Shown: positions 21,819 to 34,972, counted from the stretch's first letter. The stretch: 64,000 nt of DNA from Paragyromitra xinjiangensis (GCA_038503065.1 JBCAMK010000007.1:868001-932000); one strand, 5' to 3'. Numbers and translations are program-made. The notes: generated by a model from the letters alone, not told the origin.

Positions 21819-24805
21819 TCAATCCTTGTAAACATATCTTCCCTTCCCCCCTTTCTCTGCCTCCCTTCTCATTTCCTCAACCTTCTGCATTCTCATATCC
21901 TCCGCCGCCTCAATTTGCTTCTCGATATCCTGCGTATCCGGAAAATCCGCATCCCAGAAACCTGGCGGACTCCTCCGTCTTGCGAACGCATCCCTATGTT
22001 TCCCAAACCTCGCTGCGAACTTCTTATCTAATGGTTCTTGCTCTACTCTCTCGCGAGCCTCATCGACAAATTCTGATGGGGAACTAGATCTCCACCTCGG
22101 TCCACGAGGCGCAGGTAGCGGCAGTCCAGCTGCTTCAACAAATCCTACGAGTTCCCTACAGCAAGTTTTGGCGCAGCCTGGCAGACACTTTCTTGCCTCG
22201 CGGCTTCGAACAGTCTCTGCAAATGCATAGTCCCGTCCTTCGTTCATATCTGGATTGACTCGAAAGTGTGAGATGTCTAATTTACTTGGATCACGCGGCC
22301 CTCGCTCCGCTGGTCTCCCTTTAGTATATCTCATTGGATCTACCCAGGCCTTTCGCTTTGGCGGCTCACTCGAGCTGATTTTCTCAAATGTCTTGCTGAG
22401 GGGCTTCTTGGTCGGTGCACTCTTTGAAACGTCCATCTTTCCTTTCAGGTGTGCCAGAGTCGGAGTCTTTGGTGCAGGCGAGTTAAGAATTTTACTTAGT
22501 CGCGTCATACCTTCCAACTCCCCTCCCTGCTTTTCCAGTATGGTTATAGGCAGGTGCGGAAAGTCGCCATCGCTGCCTACATCTTCAATGCTATAGGTAC
22601 CATCCTCAGCAATGCTTGCAATGGCATCTGAGGATGTAAGACGACGCCGGCCCCGAGATTTTTGCGAAGATTGTTTGTAGCGAGTTGATTCTTCTAAAAT
22701 TGGCAAGCCTCTTCGTCTGGAAGTTGAAGTTAAAGGTTGGTTAGGCATCGGCGTACGCCAGTTTCCTAATGGCGGAGGGCTGATTCTCGTCTCGCCTAAA
22801 CCTGGTTGATTTTCTTTATCCTCAATCACTTTGTTCCTGATGTTCTCTGGAGGAGCGGTAATAGGGGTTTCCCTAGATATAGTGCTAGGTGTAGCACTTA
22901 CAGCTCCAAGGGGCGCTTGTGGCTTCCCCAACCGAAAATCTGTCCTAACTCCTCCAAGTTCCCCATGGTTTATTTTCGGTGGCAGAGAAATTGGGACCAA
23001 GCATTCTTCCTGATTGAACATCAAGCCTTCATCCTCGTCTTGAGTCTCTTCTATCCCTATCCCATCGGGATATTGGGTTTCCTCAGCCCTGGATACTCGT
23101 TTGATGGTAAATCCACCATTTATCCAACCAACCCTGCCGCTGGATCCACTTGATATCGGATCCTCTATGGAGGAATCACGAAATTTCTGTCTCTTTCGAG
23201 GTGTTTCTGGCTTGTAACCAATATCATCCAGATCTAGACTTTCTTCCTCAAAGAGGTGATACCCAAATCCTTCGCTACTGGCAGCACTCGGCTCACTCTT
23301 AATGACGACCGGACGGATCACGGAGTCCCCCGAACGTGTATGCTTAGCGTCCGGTTTCTCTTTCTTAATTTTCGGAACCTGAAAGACCGGATCAGAGCGC
23401 GGAGAAAGGACTGGAGGCTCTTTCTCCCTTGGTTCGGGGTGATTCAAGGGTCTGGCTGTTGGGGTAACAATATCGCTTCGGGACCCACTACTTTCACCAT
23501 CTGTGTCGTCGATTTTCTCTGAGGTATTTGGGGTTGGCGAACCCTTAGAGCTCCCGCGTGAAGCGGTCTTAAGATTGATAGTGGCTCCGTGAAGGGTCGA
23601 GGTCTTTGGCACTGGTAGTGGCCGAAAAGTGTTATCATTTCTCTCCGGCCCTCGACGGATTCTTTTCTCGGACGCTACAACATCTTCGGTTTCGACACTC
23701 TTAACACTCGTAGGAACCCCAATACCGACACCAGGATTATCAGATACGCTCGTCCTTTCCAAAGATCCCTTAAGATCTGCAAATAACCCCGGTTTCTTTG
23801 AGATGGGATGAAATGTCGGTGACTCGAACATCGGCTTATTTGGGGATAGAGTTGGCGGTGGCCTCGAGTAAGGTGAATCACCAGCTATGGATCTTGCAGG
23901 TGTTGTATAGCCATGTGCTATTTCTCGCCCTCCAGCTTCAGATATAGCACTTCCTTCCCGTCTTCTTTTCTTCGACTGTTCCCGTCGTTCCGCATCTGAC
24001 CTTGTCCATGCTTCCCAGACCTTTTTATTTTTGAGATATTTCCCCTGGAGCTCCTCGTGGGCACTCTTGTATGTATTTAATTCATCACGAAGTACATCAT
24101 AACGGGCTGCAAGATCGTGATATGCCTCTGCAAGATTGTCGGGGATAGTGATAGGATCCGTTTGGATCTCCCTATCTTCCTGAAGGAATGGTTCAGTTTG
24201 TACTCCACAGTCTTTCAAGGGACCCGATAGAACAGGCGATTTGAGAGGTGATTTAGGAGGTGGCGATATCGGCCCATTTGGAGTTGGAACTATACTAGCA
24301 CTAGGAGCAAGGTAGTTGAAAATTGGAGGAATATTTTCTTTGTTTTGTAATAACCCGTCCAGCGATGTTCCCAATCTACTCGTAAATTAGCTTTTTGCCC
24401 ATAACACCAAAGGCTATGATAGTAGGCTACGTACACTGTTCGCTGGGTTTCCTTGTCTAACTTCCTAGGGTTTAGGATTTTTTCGAGGCGCTCATTCTCC
24501 ACGAGAGCTTTCGCTAATTCAAGATTCAGTTCCTCAATCTTTTTCTTCTGTTCCCTAATCTCTGCCGCTTGTTGTACTCTAGTATCTCGCTCTTCTAAGA
24601 GTTTCTTTTGATCATTGACCAGTTGTTCAAGCTCAGCTTTCTCTTCGGCTCCTATTCATCCTATGGTGTCAGTTTCATCTAGTAGCCAACTACATGCCAA
24701 AGAACTACCTTTTTTGAACGCCAATTCCAAATCTCTCTCGAGTTCCCCAAAGAGCTGTACCCCAATGTTGTTGAACGCGATGCGATGTCTCCCAAGAACG
24801 TCCAT
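21819..24805 (-). CDS. SAE2: Sae2/Ctp1/CtIP-type DNA end-resection factor
   Basis: Cofactor of the Mre11-Rad50 nuclease that starts DNA double-strand-break resection and processes hairpins and protein-blocked ends; nuclear. Three minus-strand exons, 24805-24709, 24651-24435, 24375-21819, give 956 aa, far longer than yeast Sae2 (345) or Ctp1 (294) and nearer human CtIP (897). The N-terminal ~105 residues form a coiled coil, as expected for the tetramerisation region. A long Ser/Pro/Glu-rich linker follows. The conserved C-terminal domain has CLPGC at about 835-839 and CC at 843-844, then GKHRDAFARRRSPPGFWDAD and FPDTQ at about 896-920. The Ser in RSPPGFW corresponds to the CDK site (Sae2 Ser267, CtIP Thr847 position). 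The usual RHR motif reads KHR here. Divergent from the F-box gene. Confidence 0.9.
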
Positions 24806-25252
24806 TCTAGTAGCGGAAATCACCAAGCTTTATTCGGAAAAGGATATATAACAAGCGATGAATTGAGTATTGATGTGACGATAAGAGTGGCACTTCAGGA
24901 GGCCTACTAATAGAGGAGAGACGTCCTACGGGAGTTACCTTGGGCAGACGCGTAGATTAATTGACGAAAGACGCGAGCAGAGCCCATGGAACATGACTGA
25001 CGTGTGTGGGATGTAGTGTGTGGCTGGTGTGCACGAAAGAAGTAAAGTAATGACTGTGGCTCGTTGACTCAGGGGAATACGGCTCAAACCCGGCCTAAGC
25101 TCACGATAACGCGAAGAGCAGATAAGTGGCTCAAGTCGCCACTATTCATTCAACGTCAATCGTCAACAGCCCGGCAGAGTTCCAAGACTGTCACATCTTC
25201 AATACTCGATAGCTGAAGGAATTGTATTCGCCTCCTACAATTCTTCAGCGCG
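24806..25252. promoter_or_regulatory. Divergent promoter of the Sae2/CtIP and F-box genes
   Basis: 447 bp between divergent starts, no open frame of note. Contains a GTGTGTGG/TGTAGTGTGTGG segment at about 25002-25025. Confidence 0.45.
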
Positions 25253-27109
25253 ATGCCCAAGAGACCATCCTCAGAATCACCAGAGCCACAGTCCAAACGC
25301 CACCGCCCAAATTTTGTCCCCCACATTGGACGACTCAGCGACGAGCTCTTTCTACGGATCGCCTCCTTCCTATCGATCGCCGACCTCACGTCCTGCCAGA
25401 GGGTATCGAAGCGATTCTCTAGAATCGCAACAGATAGTCAAATTTGGAAGGCGCTGTTCTACGGACGATTCGTACGTCCTCGAGCTTCACGAATTCCGGG
25501 GGCCTCGAGGGCTCCGCCATCGAGCCTGCACTACTCTTCACGCAATTCAAGATGGCTGGAAGATGAAGAACTTGCGAAAGCTAGTGCGACCAATTGGAAA
25601 GAGTTGTACAAGCTACGGCACAATTGGAACAGAGGGATATGCACTGTCAGCGAAATGGATATCACTGCGAATGCACCTCCCCCACCGCCGATACCGCCAT
25701 TATTGGTTAGACTGTACGAGGTACGTAGGTCTAAATCGACTTATGAAAGATCACAAACTTATCGAGTTTCTTTGACTTAGGGAATGGTCTTCACCGTGGA
25801 CTCAGCACATGGTCTTCGGGCATGGAAGCTGCGGAGAGATTCGGAGGAAAGTCTCATTGCCAGTGCAGACCTCTATCGAGGCTCTTTGGATCCCAGCAAA
25901 TACGGCGCACCTACTGCTATGGCTGTAGATGAAGATAGTGATACAAAGAAGGCTGTCAATATAGTAGTCGGATTCAAAAGAGGAGGGTTCGGAGTATATC
26001 AGCTGGACATGGCAAGGTCATCTCCAACATTCACACTCCACTACATTCATGCCCGAAACAACTCGTTCCCGGGGAATGGTTCACACGGACCGATGATCAC
26101 CTCAATGGCTTGCTGCATGCCATACCTACTGACAATGACAGCCTCGCAGCTTTTTACTATTTATCGGTTCACAGGATCAGCCGACATCGACATAGACGAG
26201 AGCAAGGATATACCTGACGTCCGCGACCGCATGATGTATGCACCGAAAATCCTCTCATCCTTGCGCTCCCATACAGTCTGGCCCCCCTTATCTCTTTCAC
26301 TCCGGCGATCAGCCCAGAATTCGATCATTGCTTGCATCGTATACGCGTTCCCGCTGTTTGTCTCAGGCTGGTCAGTGGGCATTCAAGAACTTCGGTTTTC
26401 AGATGATGCGGATGGAGTCATGGACTCTAGGATTGCAACGGCCGTACCATCCGGTTTCAACCCATTTTCTGCCACCACCACCACAGAACCTTCACCGGCG
26501 AGCTCTCCCGCCCCGCGAAGTAGTACGGGGTCAAGGTCACAGTTACTAGCAATTGATACGCCTCTCTCTCAGCCCACTTGTCTTTCGTACACCCATCCGT
26601 AAGTTATATGACGCCTCTTAAAGCCCAATTCAGAATCCCCGCTTTTCATTACTTTGGAACTGTCTCACTTGTGGACACTAAGACTAACTTTCTGGGACAT
26701 TCCGTCTGATCTCAGATATCTGCTCGCTTCACATGCTGACAACACCCTCACCCTTTATCTGGTCAAATCTACAGCTACAGCGGTTACAATAGATTCGGGG
26801 CAGCGGCTTTGGGGCCATACATCTGGAGTGTCCACAGCTCATGTTAGTAGCAGAGGAAAAGCTGTTTCTGTATCCACAAGAGGTTCGGAGCTCCGTGTAT
26901 GGGAACTTGAAGGTGGCGTATCGGAAAAAAGGAGACTGAATGCTAGTGTACGCGTGGAGCCTCAAACCTATAGAGATGATGACGTAGGAGACGAATGGCT
27001 CGAGGACGGCCAGGGATGGCTGGGTGGATTTGATGAAGAAAATGTGGTGGTGTTGAGGGAGAAGAACAGGAGCAGACAGGCCTTGGTTGTTTACGATTTC
27101 ACCCGTTAG
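25253..27109 (+). CDS. F-box protein with degenerate WD40-type propeller
   Basis: Predicted substrate receptor of an SCF (Skp1-Cullin-F-box) ubiquitin ligase. Three exons, 25253-25720, 25781-26598, 26716-27109, give 559 aa. A basic N-terminus (SKRHRP) precedes an F-box at about 26-70: IGRLSDELFLRIASFLSIAD, then the TSCQRVSKRFSRIA helix and IWKALF. WKELYKLRHNW follows, the helix commonly seen after fungal F-boxes. The rest has weak WD-like strands (GMVFTVDSAHGLRAWKLRR, YLLASHADNTLTLYLVKS, SELRVWELEGG) and a Ser/Pro/Thr insert at about 395-425. S. pombe Pof10-like proteins have this layout, but orthology is a guess. The second intron (26599-26715) is fixed by the THP/YLLAS join. Confidence 0.85.
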
Positions 27110-28606
27110 GAACACCAAGGGCCGCCAAAGATTAGACAAGGTATGGTGTCGAGGGTTTTACGGATCTGATGATATATCGTGCAGGTTAATGGATATCCGA
27201 TGGAAGACGCCCGATTCCTGACGAGGGGGTCGCAGAAGATGCGGCTATTTTGGGATCGCGCTTGGGACGCATAATATAGAGCCTTATCGTGCAGGATACA
27301 GAAGCACGTGGGCATGGTGCAGATGATTACTTTTCTTTTTCATCCCAGAATCTCTGATTTCCATCTTGACGGACGATCACCGCTAGGGTTTCAGATGCAT
27401 AAATATGACGGTGTGGATTAGAGTACTTGTACAAGGTGAAAAGGCGGGGGCATGATACTCTGAGAAGACAATGTTTGAAATGTGATATTTGGTTTGGATC
27501 TTAAGAGATTATGACAGCTGGGTGTTATTATAGCCCGTGACTCCTAGTTTGAACTTGGGCGCGTCGAGAATTCGTGCGAGATGAAGCACATTCGAACCCA
27601 GGAAATTTTGTATGCACAAGCACAAAGGGTATGTAGAGTAGAGTACCAAAGGTGCCTGGCTTCGTGAAATGCGGGGGAAGAAATCATGCCGCCAGGATGG
27701 AAATAAACGTTGCGTATAAACTTGCGAAAACAGCTAGAGCAGTAAGAAAGGCTTGCTCAAAGCAAGGCTCCTATAGGTTTAGCCCATTAATGTTTTACCA
27801 AAGTAGGCCACACTAACCCCTTATGTCATGATAGGTTTCGCAATACGGTAACCAACACCATCTGCCCCTCAGCGGGACGGGTAGGTATCTAGACGGATGC
27901 GTGTATTTGCATGCATACCATACTGGAGTAAGTAAACACCACCTAGAAGTACCTACGGAATTGGAATCCACCAAGCCAGACGGCGTGGACGCTTGCCCGC
28001 TGCTTGCCTGGACTGAATGGTCACGAAGCGGTTGAGGAAGCCGGTGCGGAACAGGGAGTTCCCCTGTTGACTTCGGAACGCGGAGCACCACGCGGCAACG
28101 CAGAGCGGGGTCCAATCGGTCAAGAAAATCTCCTTCCGGGACTGCTCTCTCTGTTTTCGGGGCACCGAGAAAAAGAAGCTTCCCCGCCTTGGCCACTGTC
28201 TGCGAATCAGGGAGGACTGCCTGGAGTACTACTAAGCCAATATAGGTTAATGTGGAGTAAGGTTAGAGCCCTCACGGCCCAACTTTTGGTCTTTGCCCCC
28301 TGTTCGAGAAAACCCCTCCAGTTTTTTTCTTTCTTTTTTTCTCCTCGCCTTTTTTTACATTTTTTTCTCCCCGCTGCGTTTGTCTGGGCGAAGGTTTGCT
28401 CTACCTAGTCACTACACTTCACTTCCCACAACCACGACCACTTTTCTCTCACCTTCACCTCTTCTCCACACACCGTTTCTCTACCCTTTCGTCTGTTCTC
28501 TCCCCCATTTTCGTTTTCTTCGACTGCCAATTCCTCTTTTTACGCATCCCCACACACACACATTAAACCCCGCCACCCCTCACCAAAAAATTCAACTTTC
28601 TTTAAA
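27110..28606. other. Spacer and 5' leader of the CNBP gene
   Basis: No gene recognised between 27110 and 28300. From about 28305 to 28606 the plus strand is very pyrimidine-rich (T-runs, CTTCAC, CCCCAC) and holds a short CA repeat at about 28549-28560. This is typical of the leader of a highly expressed fungal gene; overlapping 130-150 codon frames here are Phe/Pro/Ser translations of that tract. Confidence 0.5.
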
Positions 28607-29931
28607 ATGGAATTCTCAGGAAACCGTGCTTGCTACAACTGTTGGTCATCCCATTCTCCTTCGATTAATATTTCTTCTGGTTCCTATTTATCGTTGCTAC
28701 CTTTCCACCCCACTAGGTGGGGTGAGGTTGTAATCATGACCGGTTCCTGTCCACAGAAGAAAAGTTGATCGACTGTTACCTTGCCCAAATTTTCCGCCCC
28801 TCCTCCGAAGAATTTTCTTCGTGAGAGGGGTGCTATTATCGGAGTTTGCGCTGATCAAGTAATTATGCAGGTGGCGAACCTGGTCACCAGGTACTGTCAT
28901 GCCTCTTTGAGTCTTCTCTGGCAATGTACTTGATTACTGATTGCAATTGAAGGCCCGCGAGTGCCCTAAGCGTGGTACTCCTGTTTGGTAAACATTTCCT
29001 CCTATCTTGCTATTCGGACGTAATTAAGATCGGATGGAATCTTTGAGCTAACTTTAAAACGTCCCAGCTACAACTGTGGGCGTATGTTAACACTGAACAC
29101 TCTGTTTTACTTCGGAAGAAACCTCCGCTGACTTACACGTGCTATTCTTTTCTCGTTTTTAGTGGATGGTCATATGAGTAGGTCTTCACTTCCAACTTAT
29201 TACCTACCCCCTCAACTTTTCTTCCCCAAATTAACGAAATTCCTAGGCCGAGATTGCCCTAGTCCTGCGAAAGAGAAGAGCTGCTACCGTTGTGGCCAGG
29301 GTGGTTAGTAATCTCCATTGTGGAGACCATGCTTCCAAGACCAACAACTTGGTCTCGTGACCGCTTTTTGCTGACTGTATCCCATAGGCCATCTTTCTCG
29401 CGATTGCAATGAAGCTCCTGTCGCTGCTCCTAGCGGCAACTTCGGTGGCAGTGGCGGAAACTTTGGCGGAAACAGCGGTAACGGCGCTGAATGTTACAAG
29501 TGTGGCAAAGTAGGACACATCGCTCGCCAGTGCACCGCCGGTGGAATGCAGCAGCAAGGTGGCTATTCCTCTGGTCCCGGCACTCGTGCCCAGACTTGCT
29601 ACTCTTGCGGTGGTTATGGTATGTCCTTAATCTCTTTGGTATCATCTTACAGCAACTTTACCAACGTTAAATTTCCTGCAGGCCATCTTTCTCGTGATTG
29701 CACCCAAGGTCAAAAGTGTTATAACTGTGGTCAGATTGGGCATCTTTCTCGCGATTGTCCTAGTGAACAGGACCGTGTCTGCTACAAGTAAGTTCTATAC
29801 TACATCTCTTCCGAAACCCAACCCACCCCCCCGATAGGGATTCTGTTTCATAACAATACCCTGATATTTGTAATAGGTGCAAGCAACCTGGCCATGTTAT
29901 GGCCGCTTGCCCCGAAGGGCAAGCCGCGTAA
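28607..29931 (+). CDS. GIS2: CNBP/Gis2-type protein with seven CCHC zinc knuckles
   Basis: Single-stranded nucleic-acid-binding protein; in yeast Gis2 and human CNBP bind mRNA and affect translation and stress granules. Nine exons: 28607-28640, 28871-28890, 28953-28987, 29068-29081, 29163-29177, 29247-29303, 29388-29618, 29682-29787, 29877-29931; the product is 188 aa (family 150-190). Seven CX2CX4HX4C knuckles read CYNCGEPGHQAREC, CYNCGLDGHMSRDC, CYRCGQGGHLSRDC, CYKCGKVGHIARQC, CYSCGGYGHLSRDC, CYNCGQIGHLSRDC and CYKCKQPGHVMAAC. A Gly/Asn/Ser linker separates knuckles 3 and 4. Exons 4 and 5 are 14 and 15 nt and together build knuckle 2. The exon 4 donor is GTATGT at 29082; the other candidates break the knuckle spacing. 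Confidence 0.95.
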
Positions 29932-32900
29932 TTTCATATTGCAGTTTACCAACGCCGATGTTCAAAAAAAAGTTCAAACTGCATAGGTGTTCACGGTTGG
30001 GTTTGTTTTTAATGAACCGAATTTTCCTTTTTCGTTTTTTTTCGCTTCGAAAAGTTTCTTTTCTTTTTCCTGTGTGCATTTTTTTCAATCTCGAGGGTTA
30101 AGTGGGGTTCCATCGAACAAAACCAATTACGAGGAATCTGTGGAGAAATGATCTTCCATCTAGTACCTCAATCTCATGGCTACTGGTTACGGAGAAAAGA
30201 AAAGAAAAAAGAAATGTTGATGTTGATGTTACTCATTGGGTTCTTTCTGGCTAAACCTTCGGCTTGGGTCTTTTTTTGCTTCTTCCTCTTCCTGTACTTT
30301 CTTTTCTTTTCCGTTGCTTCTCTCTTGTTCGTTTAGCTGGTGTATCTTTGGGTGCCCGCGGTTGCCTTTTTGGGAGTAACGACTGGTTTCTGGGAAGGGA
30401 AGCATGGTCACAAAAAAGTCTGGTTATGAAGAATGAAAAGAGTCAATTCGATCAGTTCATTTTTCAATTGTTTCCACTTCTTTATCTTTAGTCCTGGCCA
30501 AACATTATCCCAGGGCTGATCGTGGGGAAAGGACAAACTTCCATAGTAGTTCCCCAGGTTTTTACCTGCAGTGCTGCGTTTCACCAATTGTGGAGAAAGA
30601 GTTTGGCAGGGAGTCCACTGGCATGGTATCCGGGAAAATTGCGGTCGCTAACCTGCGGAACCAGTCGGTAATTGAGCCTTTACTATTTCACCCGAATCGA
30701 GTAAGGGCAAACAGATCTAGCATGCCCGGTTTGGGAATTCAGGAAGAAGGGCCGGCGGCTAAGCTACATACTCCAATCTCCTCCCCAAGGGGATAATTGG
30801 ATCTTTACCAGGTCTCCCGATGGGTCTCTCTTTTCGAGTGCAAACTTATCCTTTGTGAGCGAAGACATTATCATGGTCACGCCTTCTTTGATACACAACT
30901 ATTCGCCAATGGCTAGCAAAGCGAATTGGCGCATCAATCCTTGATGTCGCCTTTTTCCCGGTTGATGTTAAGTACCTAGGCGCTGGGAGATTCCTCTTGC
31001 GGCCTCCCAGTTCAGCATGTAGAGTCGATACGCGAAAGAAAAAAGAAAAAAATCGAGTTGCACTCTGAAAACAAGCAATGGGTTTCCACGTGAGGTTACT
31101 AAACGCCGATCCGGCAAGCGCTCCCTTTGTGGCATTCTTATCGATAACGATAAAGGATAAATTCCCTAAAATGAAATTGAAAATCCAGCCTGACGATAAG
31201 CCTACGGAACGAAAATAAGTTTTCCGAGAGGTCACAGGAGATGGGGGGGGGTTAACGAGGGCAATCGAGATTGTGGATTTTCGTTTTGGAAGTTCTAGGC
31301 TCTATAGTTCTGGGAAGCAGATCAGAGATCAAGTTGCGCTCACCGTCATAAGCTTCCGGTCGCGCTCCATCAGCACCGAGTAAAAGGGCATATCATTCGT
31401 TTACGGGTCTAAGGAAATATTAAGACATGATTGTCGTATGTGATGGTGCGGTTACAGTAGATGTTTCGGATCAATTGAGGTGGGTAATAGCTTAAACATA
31501 ATTTGTAGTTTCCCCGCGGTCGTAAGGTGCACGATACTTCTATTTGGCGGGTTAGTCGACCACCGCCAGGGTCGAGAGGTTAGGCCGGGAGAGATGTGAG
31601 GGTAAAAACATGCATGATCGCCGTCATCGTGCATAAGAAGGTACTCTAAATCATCAGGATCTTAGGAGCTCGCCTTCCACTTTCGGGTGACGGAGAAGCT
31701 GCTCCCGCCATTCGCATGAGCTTTCGTTTTGCTCATTATCTCGACTGTCAGCTGCTAGAATATTTTTTACAATTGTGAGATAACCGACTTCAGAACTTTG
31801 GTGAGAGCTGGATGGGTGAGATTCAGAAAGGCGAAACAGCATGGGAGGGGAGAGGAGGGGTTTGGTATGGCTTACTTTTTTTTTGCTTTTACATATTCAC
31901 ATGGGAGGGAAGAGTTCAGATGAAATTAATGCCAAATAGCCACTGCAAAAACTTGGATTCGGTACCGATATTTTTTCAACAGCAGCGGTATGAGGTCAAG
32001 GTGCACATCTTCTGCACTTTCTCGACATTTTAGACTCGCAACTGCGGTAGCTACCGAAGCTGCCGAAACCTTCATCCCTTGAAAATGATTGGCAGGAAAA
32101 ATAGGTGGAGGAAGGAGCTGAAACGATGCACATCACATGGGCTCAGCTCCTACAAGAGAGTGAATTCGGTCCCAAGAAGCAAGTCGTGTGATGCACCAAT
32201 CCGTTCGCCTGCATATATGCAAGGGATCCACTCAGCGATTAGAAGAAAAGGAGCCTTGGCGTACTCATTCTGGGTGAGAGATGCAGGGGTTTTGTATCAC
32301 AGGCAGAGAGTAAAAAGGTGAGGTATCAATCATTAATATCGCATCTTGCACAATTGTGCGCATGTCTCTTTCAGGCCTGTAGTGATAGAGGTTCGATGTG
32401 ACATAGGGGACAAGACTGAGCAGGGCTGAGATTGATTTCCCCGTTGTTCATTATTGACTGAGAGGTCTCCCTTCTTTGTACATCTGGTATTGCGTGTACA
32501 GCGCGACCACGAGAGCCCAGGAACACGACTCAGTGGTGAATGGATGGCTGTAAAAGAAGAATGCCATGCAACACTGCGTTTCTCAATGGTGGCACAAAAC
32601 ATATCTTTTCGGATAGTATACGCAACCTGTGCGGCACTACAATGGGCGAATGAGTAATTGCCCGATCGATCTGGAGATTTCAGTTGAGCCGCGTCATGTC
32701 AGTCGGTGGTCGTCTCTCCCCTTCTGTTTTGTTCTTTGCGATTGCAACACCATCTCTTTCTTCGTAACTTGATCCTCGCCGGCTCCGAGCTCCTCCGGTA
32801 TGATTTCTAAGACGCCCCGCCGCTCAATTGATCGAGAATTGAATCTATTTCCTTCCCCTCTTTTGTCGCTCGTAAAAAACTGCTCTAAATTACTGAGCGA

Positions 32901-34743
32901 TGGGGTGTGAGCAGTCTAGTGGAGAAACCGAGGCGGATGATGACGATAAGTTGGGGCATAATCGGAGCATGGAGAGGGTCATGCGTAAATCGCAAGGTAT
33001 GGAATCAAATCCAAAGTCCGGACGAAAAGTCTTAGCTTTTCTTTGGGTTTGTGAGATCACTTTTTTTGAAGGAAGGGGGGGGAAGTATCTACATTTTGAG
33101 TCGACCGCTCGCCGCCGTCGCCGCGTTTCGAATGGCATACCCTGTCCTTTACCTTCAACAGGTAACTGGATGAACCTTGTGACATAATGTTTCCCGTCAA
33201 AATATCATGGTCTTTATTTTATGCCTTAGTCGTGTATAGCTACGTAGAACGCTACCATAGTCGCAATTGAGCTTGAATTTCGAGGCGAATATTCGTGTCG
33301 GAAGCCTTATCTTCTCTACCCCGCTCTCTTACGCTCAGCGCGTGTCCAGCCTGCCACATAGCCCCTCTCCTGTCGTTGACTTGGAATCTCACTGCTTGTC
33401 TGGCGATTGCTGGCTCGCTTCTGACGTTTCAATTGAGGTTTATTTGCAATTGAGTTTAGAGCATGTGGTAGCCTTGTTGCTGTGACCTGTCCATGGCCGT
33501 TCTGCCTTGATTCTCCCGCCATTCTGTATCGCCGTATGTATGAATGAACAAGGTCTTACGAGGACTGATTTGGCATGTGCTTTTTGGGCGAGGGATGTGG
33601 TAAAATGTACGTGTGTAGCATCAAGCCTATAGTACATACAGACCGGGAGGGGTGTGGATCTTGGGACCCAGTCAGTCCCTTGCTTGGATTGCTCACGCCG
33701 ATACCGGCCCTGCAGAAATCATGTAAATCCGTTATGGATTTCCCTGCAAGAGGGCGACTCTTCGCTCGAGGTGGGATGCATTGGTTAGTCACCTGTCAGT
33801 GACCAGTGAGGCCTCTCCAAGTGACTCTTATTACTCTGTTCGCGTGCGTGAGGGCCGCTAAGCCCCAGGCTAGGCCGGGTGAGGGAATAGCAGCCTCAAC
33901 TAGGCTGTCACCCTCCGCCAGTCATCCGCCTCAACTGTTCCCCCCATCATCTTGATGGTTTTGTCTCTGACGGGGCTTTACGGGGGGATGGATATTGTCG
34001 TTCCTTGACATCCAGCACCACTGCCAATAACCCCCCCCTTCGTCCATTACCCCTGTTTCTATTATCTTGAACTTTCCTGCTGCCATCTCACGCGCTCCTG
34101 TTTGCGCATTGGAGAACGGACGGAATTGTACCATGGCTCACAGCTCACAGACACCCCTCCTCGTACCGATCACAGAGGGTGTGACCGGGAATTTAGTTAA
34201 TTAATAGGTTGCAGTTGCCTGGCATTGTATGTTGTAGCTGGCTGTACTGTACATAGTACGGCTGCTGCCTCCCATCCTCTTTACGCGCCTGTCAGGCTGG
34301 GCCTGGCTTTTACTCAGATTATTTCGATCACCTTCGGTGCTGTTCGCACAGGATATGTCAAGGAGAGGGAGGTGTGGCGAATCAATTGAATTTGTCCTGT
34401 TTCTAAATACATTGCCTAGTCACACAGCTCACAGATTTGTTCCCAGATCCTCAAAACACCCAAGGCTACGTCTCCGAGCGACCGAGTCGGTGACTGAGTT
34501 TAGATATCAGCCTTTTTTCTCTATTTTCTCTATTTTTTTGGAATTGGGAGGAATGGTGACCCACTGGGCACCTGAGCCTGCTGGACCCAACTGCGCGCAG
34601 AGACAGCTTTCCCTGAGCGCTTGCCAGGGGAAGTGAGTGTGGTGGAGGAGGTGTGTGAGTGATCATGGATATTCTATTTCAGGTCACTCCCCCACCCGCT
34701 CACTTACCTTCTATCTGCCTCCCCCTCCCTCCCTTTGTTCGGT

Positions 34744-34792
34744 GTCCTGTCCTGTCTCTCCTGTCCTGGCCTGTCCTGCCCTTGTGTCCTGC
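34744..34792. repeat. Imperfect CCTGT repeat
   Basis: Six or so TCCTG units (GTCCTGTCCTGTCTCTCCTG and following) lie about 420 bp upstream of the SWIRM gene start in pyrimidine-rich DNA. Confidence 0.75.
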
Positions 34793-34972
34793 CTCAATCC
34801 ACACGCAAGCTATTAAGCACGCACCCTGGCCTTCCTTTCTTCCACACCTTCTTCCTTGACTGCCTGAGATTATTATAACGCCGTGCCTCCCTTCGCCTTA
34901 TCCCATTCTCTCCTGCTCCTCCTTGCTTCACTCGATTATTCACAACTCCCCCAATCCACATATACTCATAGT

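Noticed and set aside
24615..24851. 78-codon plus-strand frame at the 5' end of the Sae2/CtIP gene
   Set aside because: Antisense of its first two exons, which encode a clear coiled coil on the minus strand.
28293..28733. 146-codon plus-strand frame before the CNBP gene
   Set aside because: Phe/Ser/Pro translation of a T/C-rich leader that overlaps the true CNBP start; not a protein gene.
29082..29162. A possible GC-AG or alternative donor at the end of CNBP exon 4
   Set aside because: A normal GTATGT donor at 29082 restores the exact CX2CX4HX4C spacing of knuckle 2, so no non-canonical splice is needed.
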